Positions 17,774 through 27,420 of a stretch of DNA of 64,000 bases are shown piece by piece (positions within the stretch are counted from its first letter, which is position 1; each line of letters opens with the position of its first letter). The stretch spans positions 1 through 64,000 of the forward strand of contig NZ_KB905169.1 in NCBI RefSeq assembly GCF_000378625.1, in the 5' to 3' direction. Position numbers and translations under genes: made by a program. The notes beneath the pieces were generated by a model. The model saw nothing but the letters and a program-made list of their open reading frames with translations, made no database searches and was not told the DNA's origin. Origin of the DNA: Colwellia piezophila ATCC BAA-637. Lineage in GTDB: Bacteria; Pseudomonadota; Gammaproteobacteria; Enterobacterales; Alteromonadaceae.

Positions 17774-19188
17774 CTCCGTCCTCAAGTTCATCATCCACTG
17801 ATTCAGGAAATAACTCGGTAGATAGTTCGGTAAGTAGTTCTGCAAGTGAAATTCACCCGCCAAAAGCTAACCAACCCTTTGTACCGCCAAGTATATGGCA
17901 GTTAGCATGGCCGACAACCATTGCCAATTTACTGTTAGCATCCGTTGGTTTTATTCAAATAATCCTCGCCGTACAATTTGGCACTGAAGCCACGGCTGCA
18001 GTTACGGTAAGCCAACGCATATTTTTCTTACTGCAAGCTTCGCTCTTTGGATTATCTGCCGGTGTTTCAGCAATAATATCCCGAAGCGTCGGTGCTAATG
18101 AGCAATTACGCACTAGCCAAGCTTTTCAAAGTGCTCTGTTATTAAGTCTTATACTTTCAATAACACTAGCGCTTACTTGTTATCTCTTTGCTGAGCAGTT
18201 AACTAATTTGTTTGGCATGAATGTCGAGACTCAAGCACTCTCCATTGCTTTGATAAAATGGGTTTGCCTCTTTAGTCCTATCTATTCTCTTAATATTATT
18301 ATGGCGACATCGTTAAGAGCAACGGGCGATGCTTTTCATCCACTGATGCTTGCAATCATCAGTAGTGTCGGCAATGCCGTTGGCTGTTACCTGTTAAGTA
18401 ACGGCTCTTTTGGATTGCCCAATTTAGGCGTTGAAGGTTTAATTATCGGCGGGGTAATCGGCTCGGCATGCACGCTCATTTTATACGGCATTTTATGGCG
18501 TAAAAACCACCTGGCAATTTATTACCCCATACAGAGCAATTACAAAGCAAAAATCCGCTTACTCTTAAAAGTTGGCATTCCGAGTGCTTTAGAGCAACTG
18601 TTATTGCAAATAGGCTTCGTTATTTTCACCATTGCCATTGCAACGTATGGCAGTGATGTACTCGCCGCTTATGGTCTCGGACTTAATGTCCTGACGTTAA
18701 TATTGATAACCTCGTTAGCTTTTTCGATGTCTGGCGCCATTATCGTTGGCCAACACCTTGGCCGTGGTGAGCCTGATTTAGCTTATCAGCAGGCTTGGCG
18801 AGCATGGCGACTTTGCATCTGCTTTATGTCGCTCTTTGGTATTATCTTTATCTTCTTTAATCAAAACATCGCGGCGCTATTAACCGAAGACGTCAATGTG
18901 CAAAGTTATACCGCCATGTTTTTGCTCATTATTGGCTTTTCTATGCCATTAATAGCAACCGACTTTACTATTGGCGGTGCCATTCGCGGCGCAGGTGAAA
19001 CTACCTATCCACTTATTGTTTCGGTTATCACCCTATTGCTCGTTCGTATTGCCCTACCCTATATCTTTATTCGTCAAGGTTATCCAGTAGAAGCACTCTT
19101 CGTTTTAACTGGGCTAGACTTCTTGATTAAGGCTATTTTTATGACACGCTACTTTCGTGGTAAAAAGTGGCAGGGAAAATTCTTCTAA
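17770..19188 (+). CDS. MATE-family efflux transporter
   Basis: A 472-residue protein with about 12 membrane segments and the MATE pattern (PSIWQLAWPTTIANLLLASVGFIQIILAVQFGTEA near residues 41-75; a second repeat starting LLLKVGIPSALEQLLLQIGF). Such proteins export cationic or amphipathic compounds using Na+ or H+. The start is probably the TTG at 17770 overlapping the esterase stop by 4 bp (TTGA), which implies translational coupling. The first 40 residues are an unusual Ser-rich tail. There is no in-frame ATG before the first helix. It may export toxic intermediates or excess substrate of the pathway. Confidence 0.88.
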   Translation: MTPSSSSSSTDSGNNSVDSSVSSSASEIHPPKANQPFVPPSIWQLAWPTTIANLLLASVGFIQIILAVQFGTEATAAVTVSQRIFFLLQASLFGLSAGVSAIISRSVGANEQLRTSQAFQSALLLSLILSITLALTCYLFAEQLTNLFGMNVETQALSIALIKWVCLFSPIYSLNIIMATSLRATGDAFHPLMLAIISSVGNAVGCYLLSNGSFGLPNLGVEGLIIGGVIGSACTLILYGILWRKNHLAIYYPIQSNYKAKIRLLLKVGIPSALEQLLLQIGFVIFTIAIATYGSDVLAAYGLGLNVLTLILITSLAFSMSGAIIVGQHLGRGEPDLAYQQAWRAWRLCICFMSLFGIIFIFFNQNIAALLTEDVNVQSYTAMFLLIIGFSMPLIATDFTIGGAIRGAGETTYPLIVSVITLLLVRIALPYIFIRQGYPVEALFVLTGLDFLIKAIFMTRYFRGKKWQGKFF

Positions 19189-19198
19189 GCACTCTATA

Positions 19199-19222
19199 AA
19201 AGCATGTCTCAAGTTATGCTTT
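19199..19222 (+). terminator. Weak hairpin after the MATE gene
   Basis: AAAGCAT (19199-19205) pairs with ATGCTTT (19216-19222), 7 bp with a 10-nt loop, just past the MATE stop. Confidence 0.4.
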
Positions 19223-19274
19223 ATGGAATGTTTTAAGTAAAGTGTTGAACAAAATAAAGATAAACACAAAACAA

Positions 19275-19293
19275 TTTGACCTTGCGGTATGTT
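19275..19293. promoter_or_regulatory. Operator-like motif copy 3 (upstream of first FadH-like gene)
   Basis: TTTGACCTTGCGGTATGTT, three differences in 19 from TTTGAACTTACAGTATGTT, 58 bp before the start at 19352. Confidence 0.6.
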
Positions 19294-19351
19294 AAAGTAC
19301 CTAAAAGTATTCTATAGTGGCTTTTATCGACTCAATGAATAAAAAAACACT

Positions 19352-21370
19352 ATGACTTTTGCTAAATTACTGTCCCCTTTAGATCTTGGCTTTACCGTTA
19401 TCAAAAACAGAAGCTTGATGGGCTCTATGCACACCAACCTTGAAGAAACTGAAAATGGCTTTGAGCGCATGGCCGTTTTTTATAAAGAGCGGGTCGTAGG
19501 AGGCGTTGGACTGATAGTCACTGGTGGTATTGGCCCAAATCCTGAAGGTGCGGTAGCAAAAGGCGCGGCTTTAATGACCACCGAGGCAGATGCCAAAAAA
19601 CATCAAATAATAACCGATGCGGTGCATAATGCCGGGGGTAAAATTTGCATGCAAATTCTCCATGCCGGTCGCTATGCCTATAATCCTTCATTAGTTGCGC
19701 CCAGTGCAATACAAGCGCCAATTAACCCTTTTCCGCCAAGAGCCTTAACTAGCGATGAAGTTGAACAACAAATTAACGATTTTGTTCGCTGTGCCAAACT
19801 TGCTCAGCTAGCAGGTTATGACGGTGTTGAAATTATGGGCTCTGAAGGTTACTTCATTAACCAATTCATCGCTAAGCGGACTAATCAGCGCGATGATAAA
19901 TGGGGCGGCAGTTACCAAAACCGTATTCGCTTACCTTTAGAGATTATCGCCAAAGTACGCGCAGCGGTTGGTGAAAAATTTATTCTTATTTATCGGTTAT
20001 CGATGATCGACTTAGTTGAAGGCGGTAGTTCGCAAGCAGAAGTCATTTTATTAGCTAAAGCGGTTGAAAAAGCAGGCGCTACCCTGATCAATTCAGGGGT
20101 TGGTTGGCATGAAGCAAGAGTTCCGACAATTTCCACCTCAGTACCACGGTCATTATTTTCGCAACTAGCCAAAGCAATAAAAGCGCAAGTGAATATTCCG
20201 GTTATTACCAGCAACCGTATTAATACCCCAGAAGTTGCCGAGCAACTACTGGTGGATAATTGTGCTGATATGGTATCAATGGCCCGCCCTTTCTTAGCCG
20301 ACCCAGACTTCATTAATAAAGCCGCCGCTAATCAAAGTGAGCTCATCAATACGTGTATTGCCTGTAATCAAGCGTGCCTTGACCATACTTTTGAGCATAA
20401 AATTTCCTCGTGTTTGGTTAATCCCCGTGCTGCCAATGAAACCTTGTTAAACTTTCTCACCGTTACTCAGCCCAAAAACATCGTCGTTGTTGGCGCGGGT
20501 CCTGCCGGTTTAGCTTTTGCGACCTACGCAGCAGAAAAAGGCCACAAGGTTACCCTTATTGATAAAGGCGCTGAAATTGGTGGCCAATTCAATTTAGCCA
20601 AGCAAGTTCCTGGCAAAGAAGAGTTTTTTGAAACCCTGCGTTATTTTACTAAGCAACTGGCCCGTTTAAAGGTAACCATTAAACTCAATACCCTAGCGAC
20701 GGTAGAAGACTTAGTGGCTTTTGATGAAGTGATCATTGCCACAGGAATAACGCCGAGAACGCCAGATATTGTCGGCATAAATCATGAAAAAGTGGTCAGT
20801 TATGTCGATGTTCTCAATAAATCAAAAATTATCGGTAAGTCGGTGGCACTTATTGGTGCTGGTGGTATTGGTTTTGATGTCGCTGAATATTTAAGTCATC
20901 AAGGTGAGTCGCCGGCGTTAAACAAAGCGCTTTTTGCCGATGAATGGGGCATTGATTTAACCAACAGCGGCAATGGTGGTTTATCGCCAGCAAAAATCAC
21001 CCCGAGCCCAAGAGAAATTTACTTACTGCAACGCAAAGCATCAAAAGTAGGAGCAAACTTGGGTAAAACCACAGGTTGGATCCATCGTGCTAGCTTGAAA
21101 CACAAAAAAGTAACCATGATAGCTAACGTTGAATATGACAAAGTTGATGATGCTGGTTTACACATCAAAGTTGATGGCATGCCACAGCTACTTGAAGTTG
21201 ATCATGTAGTGCTTTGTGCCGGTCAACAACCTAATAAAAGCCTATATCATCAGCTCAACGATAGTAATTTTAATAAACCCGTTCATATTATAGGTGGCGC
21301 TGATGTTGCTGCTGAGTTAGATGCAAAGCGTGCTATCAACCAAGCGGCTTGGTTGGCCGCTGATATTTAA
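19352..21370 (+). CDS. FadH-like NADH:flavin oxidoreductase (2,4-dienoyl-CoA reductase family)
   Basis: A 672-residue protein, the same length as E. coli FadH. An N-terminal FMN TIM barrel carries Tyr167 (GSEGYFINQF) and His253 (GWHEARVPT), matching the FadH catalytic Tyr166 and His252. The 4Fe-4S cysteines are Cys335, Cys338, Cys342 and Cys354 (CIACNQACL, then SSCLVNP). An FAD domain ([12 protein letters not shown]) and an NADPH domain ([16 protein letters not shown]) follow. FadH reduces the dienoyl-CoA formed during breakdown of unsaturated acyl chains; related proteins (BaiCD, BaiH) act on steroid enones, so the substrate is open. A paralogue lies at 32412. One motif copy precedes it. Confidence 0.92.
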   Translation: MTFAKLLSPLDLGFTVIKNRSLMGSMHTNLEETENGFERMAVFYKERVVGGVGLIVTGGIGPNPEGAVAKGAALMTTEADAKKHQIITDAVHNAGGKICMQILHAGRYAYNPSLVAPSAIQAPINPFPPRALTSDEVEQQINDFVRCAKLAQLAGYDGVEIMGSEGYFINQFIAKRTNQRDDKWGGSYQNRIRLPLEIIAKVRAAVGEKFILIYRLSMIDLVEGGSSQAEVILLAKAVEKAGATLINSGVGWHEARVPTISTSVPRSLFSQLAKAIKAQVNIPVITSNRINTPEVAEQLLVDNCADMVSMARPFLADPDFINKAAANQSELINTCIACNQACLDHTFEHKISSCLVNPRAANETLLNFLTVTQPKNIVVVGAGPAGLAFATYAAEKGHKVTLIDKGAEIGGQFNLAKQVPGKEEFFETLRYFTKQLARLKVTIKLNTLATVEDLVAFDEVIIATGITPRTPDIVGINHEKVVSYVDVLNKSKIIGKSVALIGAGGIGFDVAEYLSHQGESPALNKALFADEWGIDLTNSGNGGLSPAKITPSPREIYLLQRKASKVGANLGKTTGWIHRASLKHKKVTMIANVEYDKVDDAGLHIKVDGMPQLLEVDHVVLCAGQQPNKSLYHQLNDSNFNKPVHIIGGADVAAELDAKRAINQAAWLAADI

Positions 21371-21462
21371 GCAATAGCTGCTGCTCGATAACTATTTCAT
21401 AGCTGAGCAATAACTATTCCATACATGACCAATAACTAAGTAATAACTGAGCGACAAGTAAT

Positions 21463-22017
21463 ATGGTCGATATAGTGATGATTGGCAGCAGCATCTTTGA
21501 GTTTTGGCAACAACCTCATTGGCCGCCGCTTAGCGTTTCTAATCAGGCGGTTCGCGGTAGTCAAAGCCAATATTGGCGTGATAGTGACTTAAATACGCTG
21601 CCCCAAGCAAAGAGCTACTTAGTTTATTGCGGTAGTAATGATTTGATCTATGGCGTATCTCCTAGGCAAACGATTGAAAATATCAAAGCGCTGTTAACAC
21701 AATTAACCCGGTTACAACCAAGCGCCAAGATAGGCTATTTTTCAATAATGAAATGCCCTCAAAAAGAAGATGCCGGGCAACTCGATATAATTGATGAAAT
21801 TAATCATCAAATTAAAGATTTTATCAATGACAGTAATTCAAGCCACAATAGCAATCACAAATACAGCAACCTAGATTACTTTAACTTCAATCACTATATC
21901 GCTAACCATGAAAAATGGTTTGTAGAAGACGGATTACACTTAACCGATAACGCCTATCAAAGGTTAGATCAGCAACTAACCCCTGTTCTTTCTCTGTGGT
22001 TAGGCTCTGACAAATAA
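21463..22017 (+). CDS. SGNH/GDSL-type hydrolase
   Basis: A 184-residue cytoplasmic hydrolase. Block I is MIGSSIFEFW (nucleophile Ser in GSS), block III is YCGSNDLIYG (the GxND motif), and block V is DGLHLTDNAY with the catalytic Asp and His. The family covers esterases and thioesterases. It starts 92 bp after the FadH-like gene and precedes an SDR gene on the same strand. Near the C-terminus is an Asn/Ser/His-rich stretch (about 122-135), probably a loop. Function in the pathway, for example esterase or acyl transfer, is inferred from position only. Confidence 0.8.
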   Translation: MVDIVMIGSSIFEFWQQPHWPPLSVSNQAVRGSQSQYWRDSDLNTLPQAKSYLVYCGSNDLIYGVSPRQTIENIKALLTQLTRLQPSAKIGYFSIMKCPQKEDAGQLDIIDEINHQIKDFINDSNSSHNSNHKYSNLDYFNFNHYIANHEKWFVEDGLHLTDNAYQRLDQQLTPVLSLWLGSDK

Positions 22018-22094
22018 GCAAGTAATTATCTAACGTTAATTTAACCTTCACCCGTAATTACTTAGCAATAACCCAATAAAAAGGTAAAAACATC

Positions 22095-22883
22095 ATGAAA
22101 AACTTATTTTCTCTCTCTGGTAAAGTTGCCGTCGTTACTGGCGGCTCACGTGGTTTAGGTGCAATGATAGCCCGTGGTTTAGTTGAAAATGGCGTTAAAA
22201 CCTACATTAGTGCCCGTAACAAAGAGGAACTCAACGCGACAGCAAAAGAGCTCAATACCTTAGGTGAATGCATTGCTGTCGTTGCTGATTTATCGACACT
22301 GGCTGGTATTGAAGAATTTGCGAAGACCCTTAACTCACATGAAAGCAAACTCGATATTTTGGTCAACAACGCCGGCGCTGCTTGGGGAGCACCTTTTGCA
22401 GACTTTCCAGAACAAGGTTGGGATAAAGTAATGAACTTAAATGCCAAGTCACCCTTTTTTGTCACCCAAAAGTTATTACCCTTACTATCGGCCTCAGCAA
22501 GCAGCGACAGACCCGCGCGAGTCATTAACATTGCATCAATTAATGGTATCAACAACCCACGCACCAATAACTATTCATACGCGGCCAGTAAAGCGGCGGT
22601 TATACAAATGACACGTCATCTTGCTGCAGACTTAGTTAAAGACCATATAAACATTAATGCCATTGCGCCAGGATTTTTCTTGAGCAAATTAACCAAGTAC
22701 CTCGTTAACGATCAAGAAGCGCTATTTGCTAAAAAAATGGTACCAAAAGAGCGCTTAGGTCAAGCTGAAGATATTGCCGGTACTGCCATTTATTTATCTT
22801 CACAAGCATCAAGTTGGATGACGGGACACACCTTAGTGTTAGACGGTGGTGTTATCGCAAGTAGTGGTTATGGTGAGCTGTAA
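22095..22883 (+). CDS. Short-chain dehydrogenase/reductase (classical)
   Basis: A 262-residue NAD(P)-dependent enzyme with TGGSRGLG at 15-22 (the Ser-Arg after TGG favours NADPH), NNAG near 91-94, and catalytic Ser148, Tyr162 and Lys166 (YAASK). The C-terminus has the common SDR ending WMTGHTLVLDGG. The SD AAGG precedes the ATG at 22095. It resembles gluconate-5-dehydrogenase and RhlG-type SDRs; the substrate is not visible. It closes the plus-strand run esterase-MATE-FadH-like-SGNH-SDR. Confidence 0.9.
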   Translation: MKNLFSLSGKVAVVTGGSRGLGAMIARGLVENGVKTYISARNKEELNATAKELNTLGECIAVVADLSTLAGIEEFAKTLNSHESKLDILVNNAGAAWGAPFADFPEQGWDKVMNLNAKSPFFVTQKLLPLLSASASSDRPARVINIASINGINNPRTNNYSYAASKAAVIQMTRHLAADLVKDHININAIAPGFFLSKLTKYLVNDQEALFAKKMVPKERLGQAEDIAGTAIYLSSQASSWMTGHTLVLDGGVIASSGYGEL

Positions 22884-22900
22884 CAGGTATTACAGCCCTT

Positions 22901-22933
22901 AATGAGTACGGCAATTGCTTGGCCGTACTCATT
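22901..22933. terminator. Terminator-like hairpin after the SDR gene
   Basis: AATGAGTACGGC (22901-22912) and GCCGTACTCATT (22922-22933) form a perfect 12-bp stem with a 9-nt loop. No strong T-run follows on either strand. The next 100 bp hold short repeated phrases (ATTTCCG, CCGAACTAAA). Confidence 0.6.
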
Positions 22934-23052
22934 ATTTCCGAACGACTCATTTCCGTACTAAGTATTTCCGTATTAAACGCCCGAACTAAAGATCCGAACT
23001 AAATTACATCACCGAATAACTGTACCGAATAACGGCACTAAAAATAGCGACG

Positions 23053-24039
23053 TTACTTTTGCAGGTACTGAGTGAACCATTGTATTGCTTCTGCTCTGCC
23101 CTTGTTCAAGTTATCGCCTTTATACATGTCGTAGTGTTCACCAGGAAAAGTAAGATAACGACTTGCTAAACGATCTTTAATTGAGTCGTAAACTAATTTA
23201 CCGTTTTCTTTATTCTCAAATAATTTCTCGTCTTTAACATCCATAATTAACGTTGCTGCGGTTAAGTCAGCGACATGCAACATAGGGTCAAAACGCTTCA
23301 TCGCCACCCAGTCTGGAAAACCTCTTAACATTGGATTTACTTTACTTTTTGGACCTGGATAAGGCGGGATAATGCCACGTGCAACCATCGCTTCTACTTG
23401 ACGCATTTGTTGATCAGGGATCACTCTTAAATTGTACTTGTAATTAAAAGGTGCCAATTGACTGACCAAGGCTTTAACACGATCATCATTCGCCGCGGCA
23501 ACAAGCGCAAGGCCACCGCCCATACTGGTACCCCAAATACCTAAATCATTAGGCATTACTTGTGGTTCACTGCCGAGAAAATGTAGCGCCGCACGAACAT
23601 CTTCGACCATAGATAGTGGGTTAATAATTTGGCGGATATGAGTAACCTTTACATTGATCTCTTCGGCTTTGTCTGTGGTAGCCATCTTTTGATCTAATAC
23701 TACTGGGCCATCGCTTTGGCCCCAGCTTTTAAAATCAAAACTGAGCACAATAAAACCTTTTTTGGCAAAATGTGGTGCATAGTTTTTTTCAATATTTTTT
23801 TTGTTGCCACCCCAACCAGGCACCATTAAAATTCCCGGTAATTTATCATCAGCCTTAAGTCCTTTAGGTTTATAAATATCCCCTTCTAAGCGAATACCAT
23901 GACTCCAAATGGTCACCACTTGGTGATCAACCTCTGAGACATTCACAGAGGAATCACTTAGCGCGGCCGCACTCAAAGACACTAGACTTGATAAATAGAG
24001 TGTCGATATAACAATTAATGTTGAAGAAGATTTTAACAT
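23053..24039 (-). CDS. Secreted alpha/beta hydrolase (dienelactone hydrolase/acetyl xylan esterase type)
   Basis: About 328 residues. A signal peptide covers residues 1-27 (TLIVISTLYLSSLVSLSAAA). The nucleophile is the Ser of GTSMGGGLALVAAAND, and an early loop, LMVPGWGGNKKN, should form the oxyanion hole. The His is probably in FPGEHYDMY, and the Asp in LIMDVKDEKLF. I used the ATG at 24039; a GTG 3 nt upstream is also possible with the same AAGGA SD. It is periplasmic or secreted and encoded alone between two minus-strand operons. It may act on esters before uptake. A terminator separates it from the thiolase gene upstream. Confidence 0.85.
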   Translation of the reverse strand: MLKSSSTLIVISTLYLSSLVSLSAAALSDSSVNVSEVDHQVVTIWSHGIRLEGDIYKPKGLKADDKLPGILMVPGWGGNKKNIEKNYAPHFAKKGFIVLSFDFKSWGQSDGPVVLDQKMATTDKAEEINVKVTHIRQIINPLSMVEDVRAALHFLGSEPQVMPNDLGIWGTSMGGGLALVAAANDDRVKALVSQLAPFNYKYNLRVIPDQQMRQVEAMVARGIIPPYPGPKSKVNPMLRGFPDWVAMKRFDPMLHVADLTAATLIMDVKDEKLFENKENGKLVYDSIKDRLASRYLTFPGEHYDMYKGDNLNKGRAEAIQWFTQYLQK

Positions 24040-24376
24040 CACAGAGCGTTCCTTTTTAGTAGCTTAGCCACACATTGGCATAAGTTAACCAAAAAGCATG
24101 TCGCCTTAGCGACAGCTCACAGGATAAATTTTTAAGTAAAACAATAAGTACGGTTTAAAGTTTTCTTTTCTAGAATGGCTATGCGAACAACCACTTTATC
24201 GATAAGGTTCAACAAAAAAAAGCCATAAAAAAACGTAGCTATATGAGCTACGTTTTTAGTCTTTCCCTTAAATAAGTCACTTTACTAAATCACTTTGATA
24301 AGTCACTAAAATCTGAATTTTTTTAATAACTTATGGTAGATGATTTATTCAGGGGAAATTTCTTAAACACCGGAGT
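24040..24376. other. Intergenic region with promoter for the secreted hydrolase
   Basis: About 335 bp without a gene between the thiolase stop and the hydrolase start. The only structure I see is the terminator at 24229-24257; the hydrolase promoter must lie between it and 24040. No copy of the 19-bp motif is present. Confidence 0.5.
24229..24257. terminator. Bidirectional terminator after the thiolase gene
   Basis: AAAAACGTAGCT (24229-24240), loop ATATG, AGCTACGTTTTT (24246-24257): a 12-bp perfect stem with T-runs on both strands. It would end the minus-strand thiolase transcript. Confidence 0.85.
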
Positions 24377-25555
24377 TTAAAGTACTTCAAACAAGCCTGC
24401 TGCGCCCATTCCGCCGCCAACACACATAGTGATAACAACATATTGAACACCGCGACGTTTACCTTCGATCAATGCATGACCAACCATACGGGCGCCACTC
24501 ATGCCATATGGGTGACCAATTGAAATTGCTCCGCCATTAACATTCAATTTATCCATTGGAATACCAAGGGTATCGGCACAATAAAGAACTTGTACGGCAA
24601 ACGCTTCGTTGAGCTCAAATAAACCGATATCATCAACAGTAAGACCGTGTTGTGCTAATAATTTTGGTACAGCAAATACCGGTCCTATGCCCATTTCATC
24701 TGGTTCACAACCAGCCATTGAAATACCCATGTAACGACCCAGTGGTTTAAGACCTTTGGCCTCTGCTACTTTAGCTTCCATGAGTACACAAGCAGATGCA
24801 CCGTCAGATAACTGGCTGGCATTACCCGCGGTAATAACACCATTGTCAATTACCGTTCTAAGGTTGGTTAAACTATCTAATGTTGTTGCTCTAAGACCTT
24901 CATCCGCAGAAATAGTTACTTCATGATAGGAAACTTCTTTCGTTTCTTTATCCATAACCGCTTTAGTCGTTGTCATCGGTACTATTTCAGCATCATAACG
25001 ACCGGCAGCAACCGCTTCCGCTGTACGATTTTGACTTAATAAACCGTATTCATCTTGACGTTCACGACTTATGCCATAACGCTCAGCTACGATTTCAGCC
25101 GTTTGCAGCATATTCATATAAATATCTTTATGCAGTGCCACTAGATTTTTATCAACAGCCATGTGGGTATTTACATGTTCGTTCTGAACCAATGAGATAG
25201 ACTCTAAACCCGCACCAATAGTAATATCCATACCATCATGAATAATTTGCTTAGCCGCTGTAGCGATAGCCATTAAACCTGATGAACATTGACGGTCAAG
25301 TGACATACCACTAACAGACGTTGGTAAACCGCCGGCAAGTGCCGCTAAACGGCCAATATTTAAGCCTGATGTGCCTTGTTGCATCGCACAACCCATGATG
25401 ACATCATCAACTTCACTGCCATCAATGCCGGCACGTTCTACCGCATGACTAATAGCATGACCGCCTAATGTTGGCGCCGTAGTCATATTAAATGCACCGC
25501 GATAACCTTTACCAATCGGTGTTCTTGCTGTTGATACTATTACTGCTTCTCTCAT
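24377..25555 (-). CDS. Acetyl-CoA acyltransferase (thiolase)
   Basis: A 392-residue thiolase that cleaves 3-ketoacyl-CoA (or makes it in reverse). From the ATG at 25555 the catalytic residues are Cys90 (DRQCSSG), His348 ([12 protein letters not shown]) and Cys378 ([14 protein letters not shown]). The start at 25555 ([15 protein letters not shown]) is preferred because the AGAGGAA SD is 6 nt away; the ATG at 25561 is too close to it. Length is normal. It is the last gene of the set acyl-CoA ligase, MaoC-like hydratase, SDR, thiolase, a near-complete beta-oxidation cycle lacking only an acyl-CoA dehydrogenase in this window. Confidence 0.93.
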   Translation of the reverse strand: MREAVIVSTARTPIGKGYRGAFNMTTAPTLGGHAISHAVERAGIDGSEVDDVIMGCAMQQGTSGLNIGRLAALAGGLPTSVSGMSLDRQCSSGLMAIATAAKQIIHDGMDITIGAGLESISLVQNEHVNTHMAVDKNLVALHKDIYMNMLQTAEIVAERYGISRERQDEYGLLSQNRTAEAVAAGRYDAEIVPMTTTKAVMDKETKEVSYHEVTISADEGLRATTLDSLTNLRTVIDNGVITAGNASQLSDGASACVLMEAKVAEAKGLKPLGRYMGISMAGCEPDEMGIGPVFAVPKLLAQHGLTVDDIGLFELNEAFAVQVLYCADTLGIPMDKLNVNGGAISIGHPYGMSGARMVGHALIEGKRRGVQYVVITMCVGGGMGAAGLFEVL

Positions 25556-25631
25556 GATCATTTCCTCTGTAATCTCTTTCTTCGATATGGCTTCTATGCT
25601 GCTTCGATGTTCTTTCGCGCTTAGGTCGATG

Positions 25632-26552
25632 TTACTTAGCAGTTAGGTCAATGCTTAGAAAAGCAGCTGCTTTTGCTACATATTTGTTGGTTTGCATCCA
25701 ACCCGCTTTCAATTCTTTGCTGCTAGATTCGTCTTCTAACTCATCCCATTTCGCTAGGATATTTTCAGGTGTTTGTTGTTCAGGTGATAAGTAAATACCC
25801 TCTGTTTCTTTGATTACTGCACGTGCATAACCGCCAGCGCCACAGCCTAAAACAGCTCTATTTGGACAGTTTTCAGCAACTAATGCTAATAAACCAGTTG
25901 TTACTGATTCTACTGTCATCATTTCTAATACACGTTTGTCTTCAATTAAATCTTCAGTCATTGCTGTGCGCGCTGTTGGTGATAAGCAATTAACTTTAAT
26001 ACCGTATTTTTCACCTTCGATACATAAGGTATTCATCAGACCTACTACGGCCATTTTTGCCGCGCCATAGTTTGCTTGACCAAAATTACCGTATAAACCT
26101 GATGAAGACGTTGTCATCACAATACGACCGTATTGCTGAGCTTTCATGATATTCCATACCGCTTTTGAACAGTTAGCTGCACCCATCAAATGTACATCAA
26201 CCACTAGCTTGAAATCTTCAATAGGCATATTGCCAAAAGACTTGTCACGTAAAATACCAGCATTGTTAACTAAAATATCAACACGACCCCATTTTTCCAT
26301 GGTTTGTTCAATCATATCTTGTACTTGCGCCATATCAGCAACATTGGCACCATGTGCCATTGCTTCGCCACCAGCCGCTTCAATTTCAGCAACAACCGCT
26401 AATGATACCGCTGATAATGAACCGTCTTTACCACCAAGATCATTGACGACGACTTTAGCGCCACGTGCTGCTAATGCTAAGGCATGAGAACGACCTAAAC
26501 CGACACCTGCACCTGTAACAATTGCTACTTGATTGTTATATTGTACTGACAT
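25632..26552 (-). CDS. SDR of the (3R)-hydroxyacyl-CoA dehydrogenase (MFE-2) type
   Basis: A 306-residue [16 protein letters not shown] at 13-25 and [10 protein letters not shown] at 35-44 match the dehydrogenase domain of peroxisomal multifunctional enzyme 2, and the longer C-terminus fits too. Catalytic residues are a Ser near 151, Tyr162 and Lys166 (YGAAK). It probably oxidises a (3R)-hydroxyacyl-CoA to the ketoacyl-CoA, in step with the MaoC-like (R)-hydratase upstream and the thiolase downstream. The SD is AGAGG. The upstream gap contains a MITE-like element and a perfect palindrome, so it may have its own promoter. Confidence 0.9.
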   Translation of the reverse strand: MSVQYNNQVAIVTGAGVGLGRSHALALAARGAKVVVNDLGGKDGSLSAVSLAVVAEIEAAGGEAMAHGANVADMAQVQDMIEQTMEKWGRVDILVNNAGILRDKSFGNMPIEDFKLVVDVHLMGAANCSKAVWNIMKAQQYGRIVMTTSSSGLYGNFGQANYGAAKMAVVGLMNTLCIEGEKYGIKVNCLSPTARTAMTEDLIEDKRVLEMMTVESVTTGLLALVAENCPNRAVLGCGAGGYARAVIKETEGIYLSPEQQTPENILAKWDELEDESSSKELKAGWMQTNKYVAKAAAFLSIDLTAK

Positions 26553-26667
26553 AAAAACCTCTTTAAAATTTGAATTATTTTGTTTTTGTATTTTTATTTA
26601 GTCTTTCATAAATAGAAAATAAGTAATACTGCTAACACTAGGCTACGTTGAATTTGCTAACCATATT

Positions 26668-26681
26668 GTCACCTAGGTGAC
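26668..26681. promoter_or_regulatory. Perfect 14-bp palindrome upstream of the SDR-thiolase pair
   Basis: GTCACCTAGGTGAC, perfectly self-complementary, 116 bp before the SDR start and 5 bp from the left end of the MITE-like element. Candidate operator or insertion-site sequence. Confidence 0.4.
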
Positions 26682-26686
26682 TATTC

Positions 26687-26950
26687 ATACCCATCACACT
26701 TCAACATACAGATTTCAGCAAGTCGAGAAAGGGTCAGGTACAAGGCATTGATTGAAGAAAATAGTTATTCTATTGTCTAAATCAATAACGCCGTAGATGA
26801 CCCTTTATCGGCTTGCCCGTAGGGAGTTAAGCTAGATCATCAGTTCAGCGTTGCGATACTTGATAAGGGAGTAACCATTATCTGCGTAACGCGCCTTGCT
26901 CTGATTTCCTAGCTTAGCTCTGAAACTGCACTTTGAGGTGGGACGGGTAT
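26687..26950. mobile_element. MITE-like 264-bp element inserted at the end of the maoC-like gene
   Basis: Ends are inverted: ATACCCATCACACTTCAA (26687-26704) against the complement of TTGAGGTGGGACGGGTAT (26933-26950), 15 of 18 matching. A second inverted pair, AAAGGGTCA (26728-26736) and TGACCCTTT (26798-26806), lies within. There is no coding frame for a transposase, so it would depend on one in trans. I could not define a target duplication. It overlaps the last 13 codons and stop of the maoC-like gene. Confidence 0.65.
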
Positions 26951-27409
26951 ACTTATCATTGTCATCGTTAACCACTGCGCAGTTAAGGCGAGTTTACTTG
27001 CCCCTTCAATTTCAACTTCAACCAACCAATTAAATAAAAACTGTCCCGGTCGTTTTTCGGTATATTCAGACAAAGTCATTTTTCCTCTTACCTTGCTGTT
27101 GACCGGTACGGGTTGTAAGAAACGAACTTTCTCAAAACCATAATTTAAACCCATGGTCATGTTTTCTAACTGTAAACCTGCTTCATAAGAAATTGCAGAC
27201 AATAACGATAAGGATAAAAACCCGTGAGCAATGGTGCCGCCAAACGGTGTTTCTTTGGCTTTTACCGGGTCAACATGAATAAACTGGTGATCATGTGTAG
27301 CATCGCCAAAGGTATCTATTTGCTGTTGCGTGATAGTGAACCACGATGAGGTTCCTACTGTTTTCCCAACGTATTCAGGTAAGTTTTTTGCATTGATGGT
27401 GGTTGCCAT
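26909..27409 (-). CDS. MaoC-like (R)-specific enoyl-CoA hydratase
   Basis: A 166-residue hotdog-fold hydratase. The hydratase-2 motif is at residues 34-48 (FGDATHDHQFIHVDP), with the probable catalytic Asp40 and His45, followed by FGGTIAHGFLSLSLL. It adds water to trans-2-enoyl-CoA to give the (3R)-hydroxyacyl-CoA, matching the MFE-2-type SDR next to it. The SD is AAGG; the gap to the ligase gene is 11 bp, so they are co-transcribed. The last 13 residues (from IPVPPQ) and the stop are encoded by the end of a MITE-like element, so the native C-terminus was replaced. The core fold ends before this point and should be intact. Confidence 0.9.
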   Translation of the reverse strand: MATTINAKNLPEYVGKTVGTSSWFTITQQQIDTFGDATHDHQFIHVDPVKAKETPFGGTIAHGFLSLSLLSAISYEAGLQLENMTMGLNYGFEKVRFLQPVPVNSKVRGKMTLSEYTEKRPGQFLFNWLVEVEIEGASKLALTAQWLTMTMISIPVPPQSAVSELS

Positions 27410-27420
27410 GAGTGTGCCTT

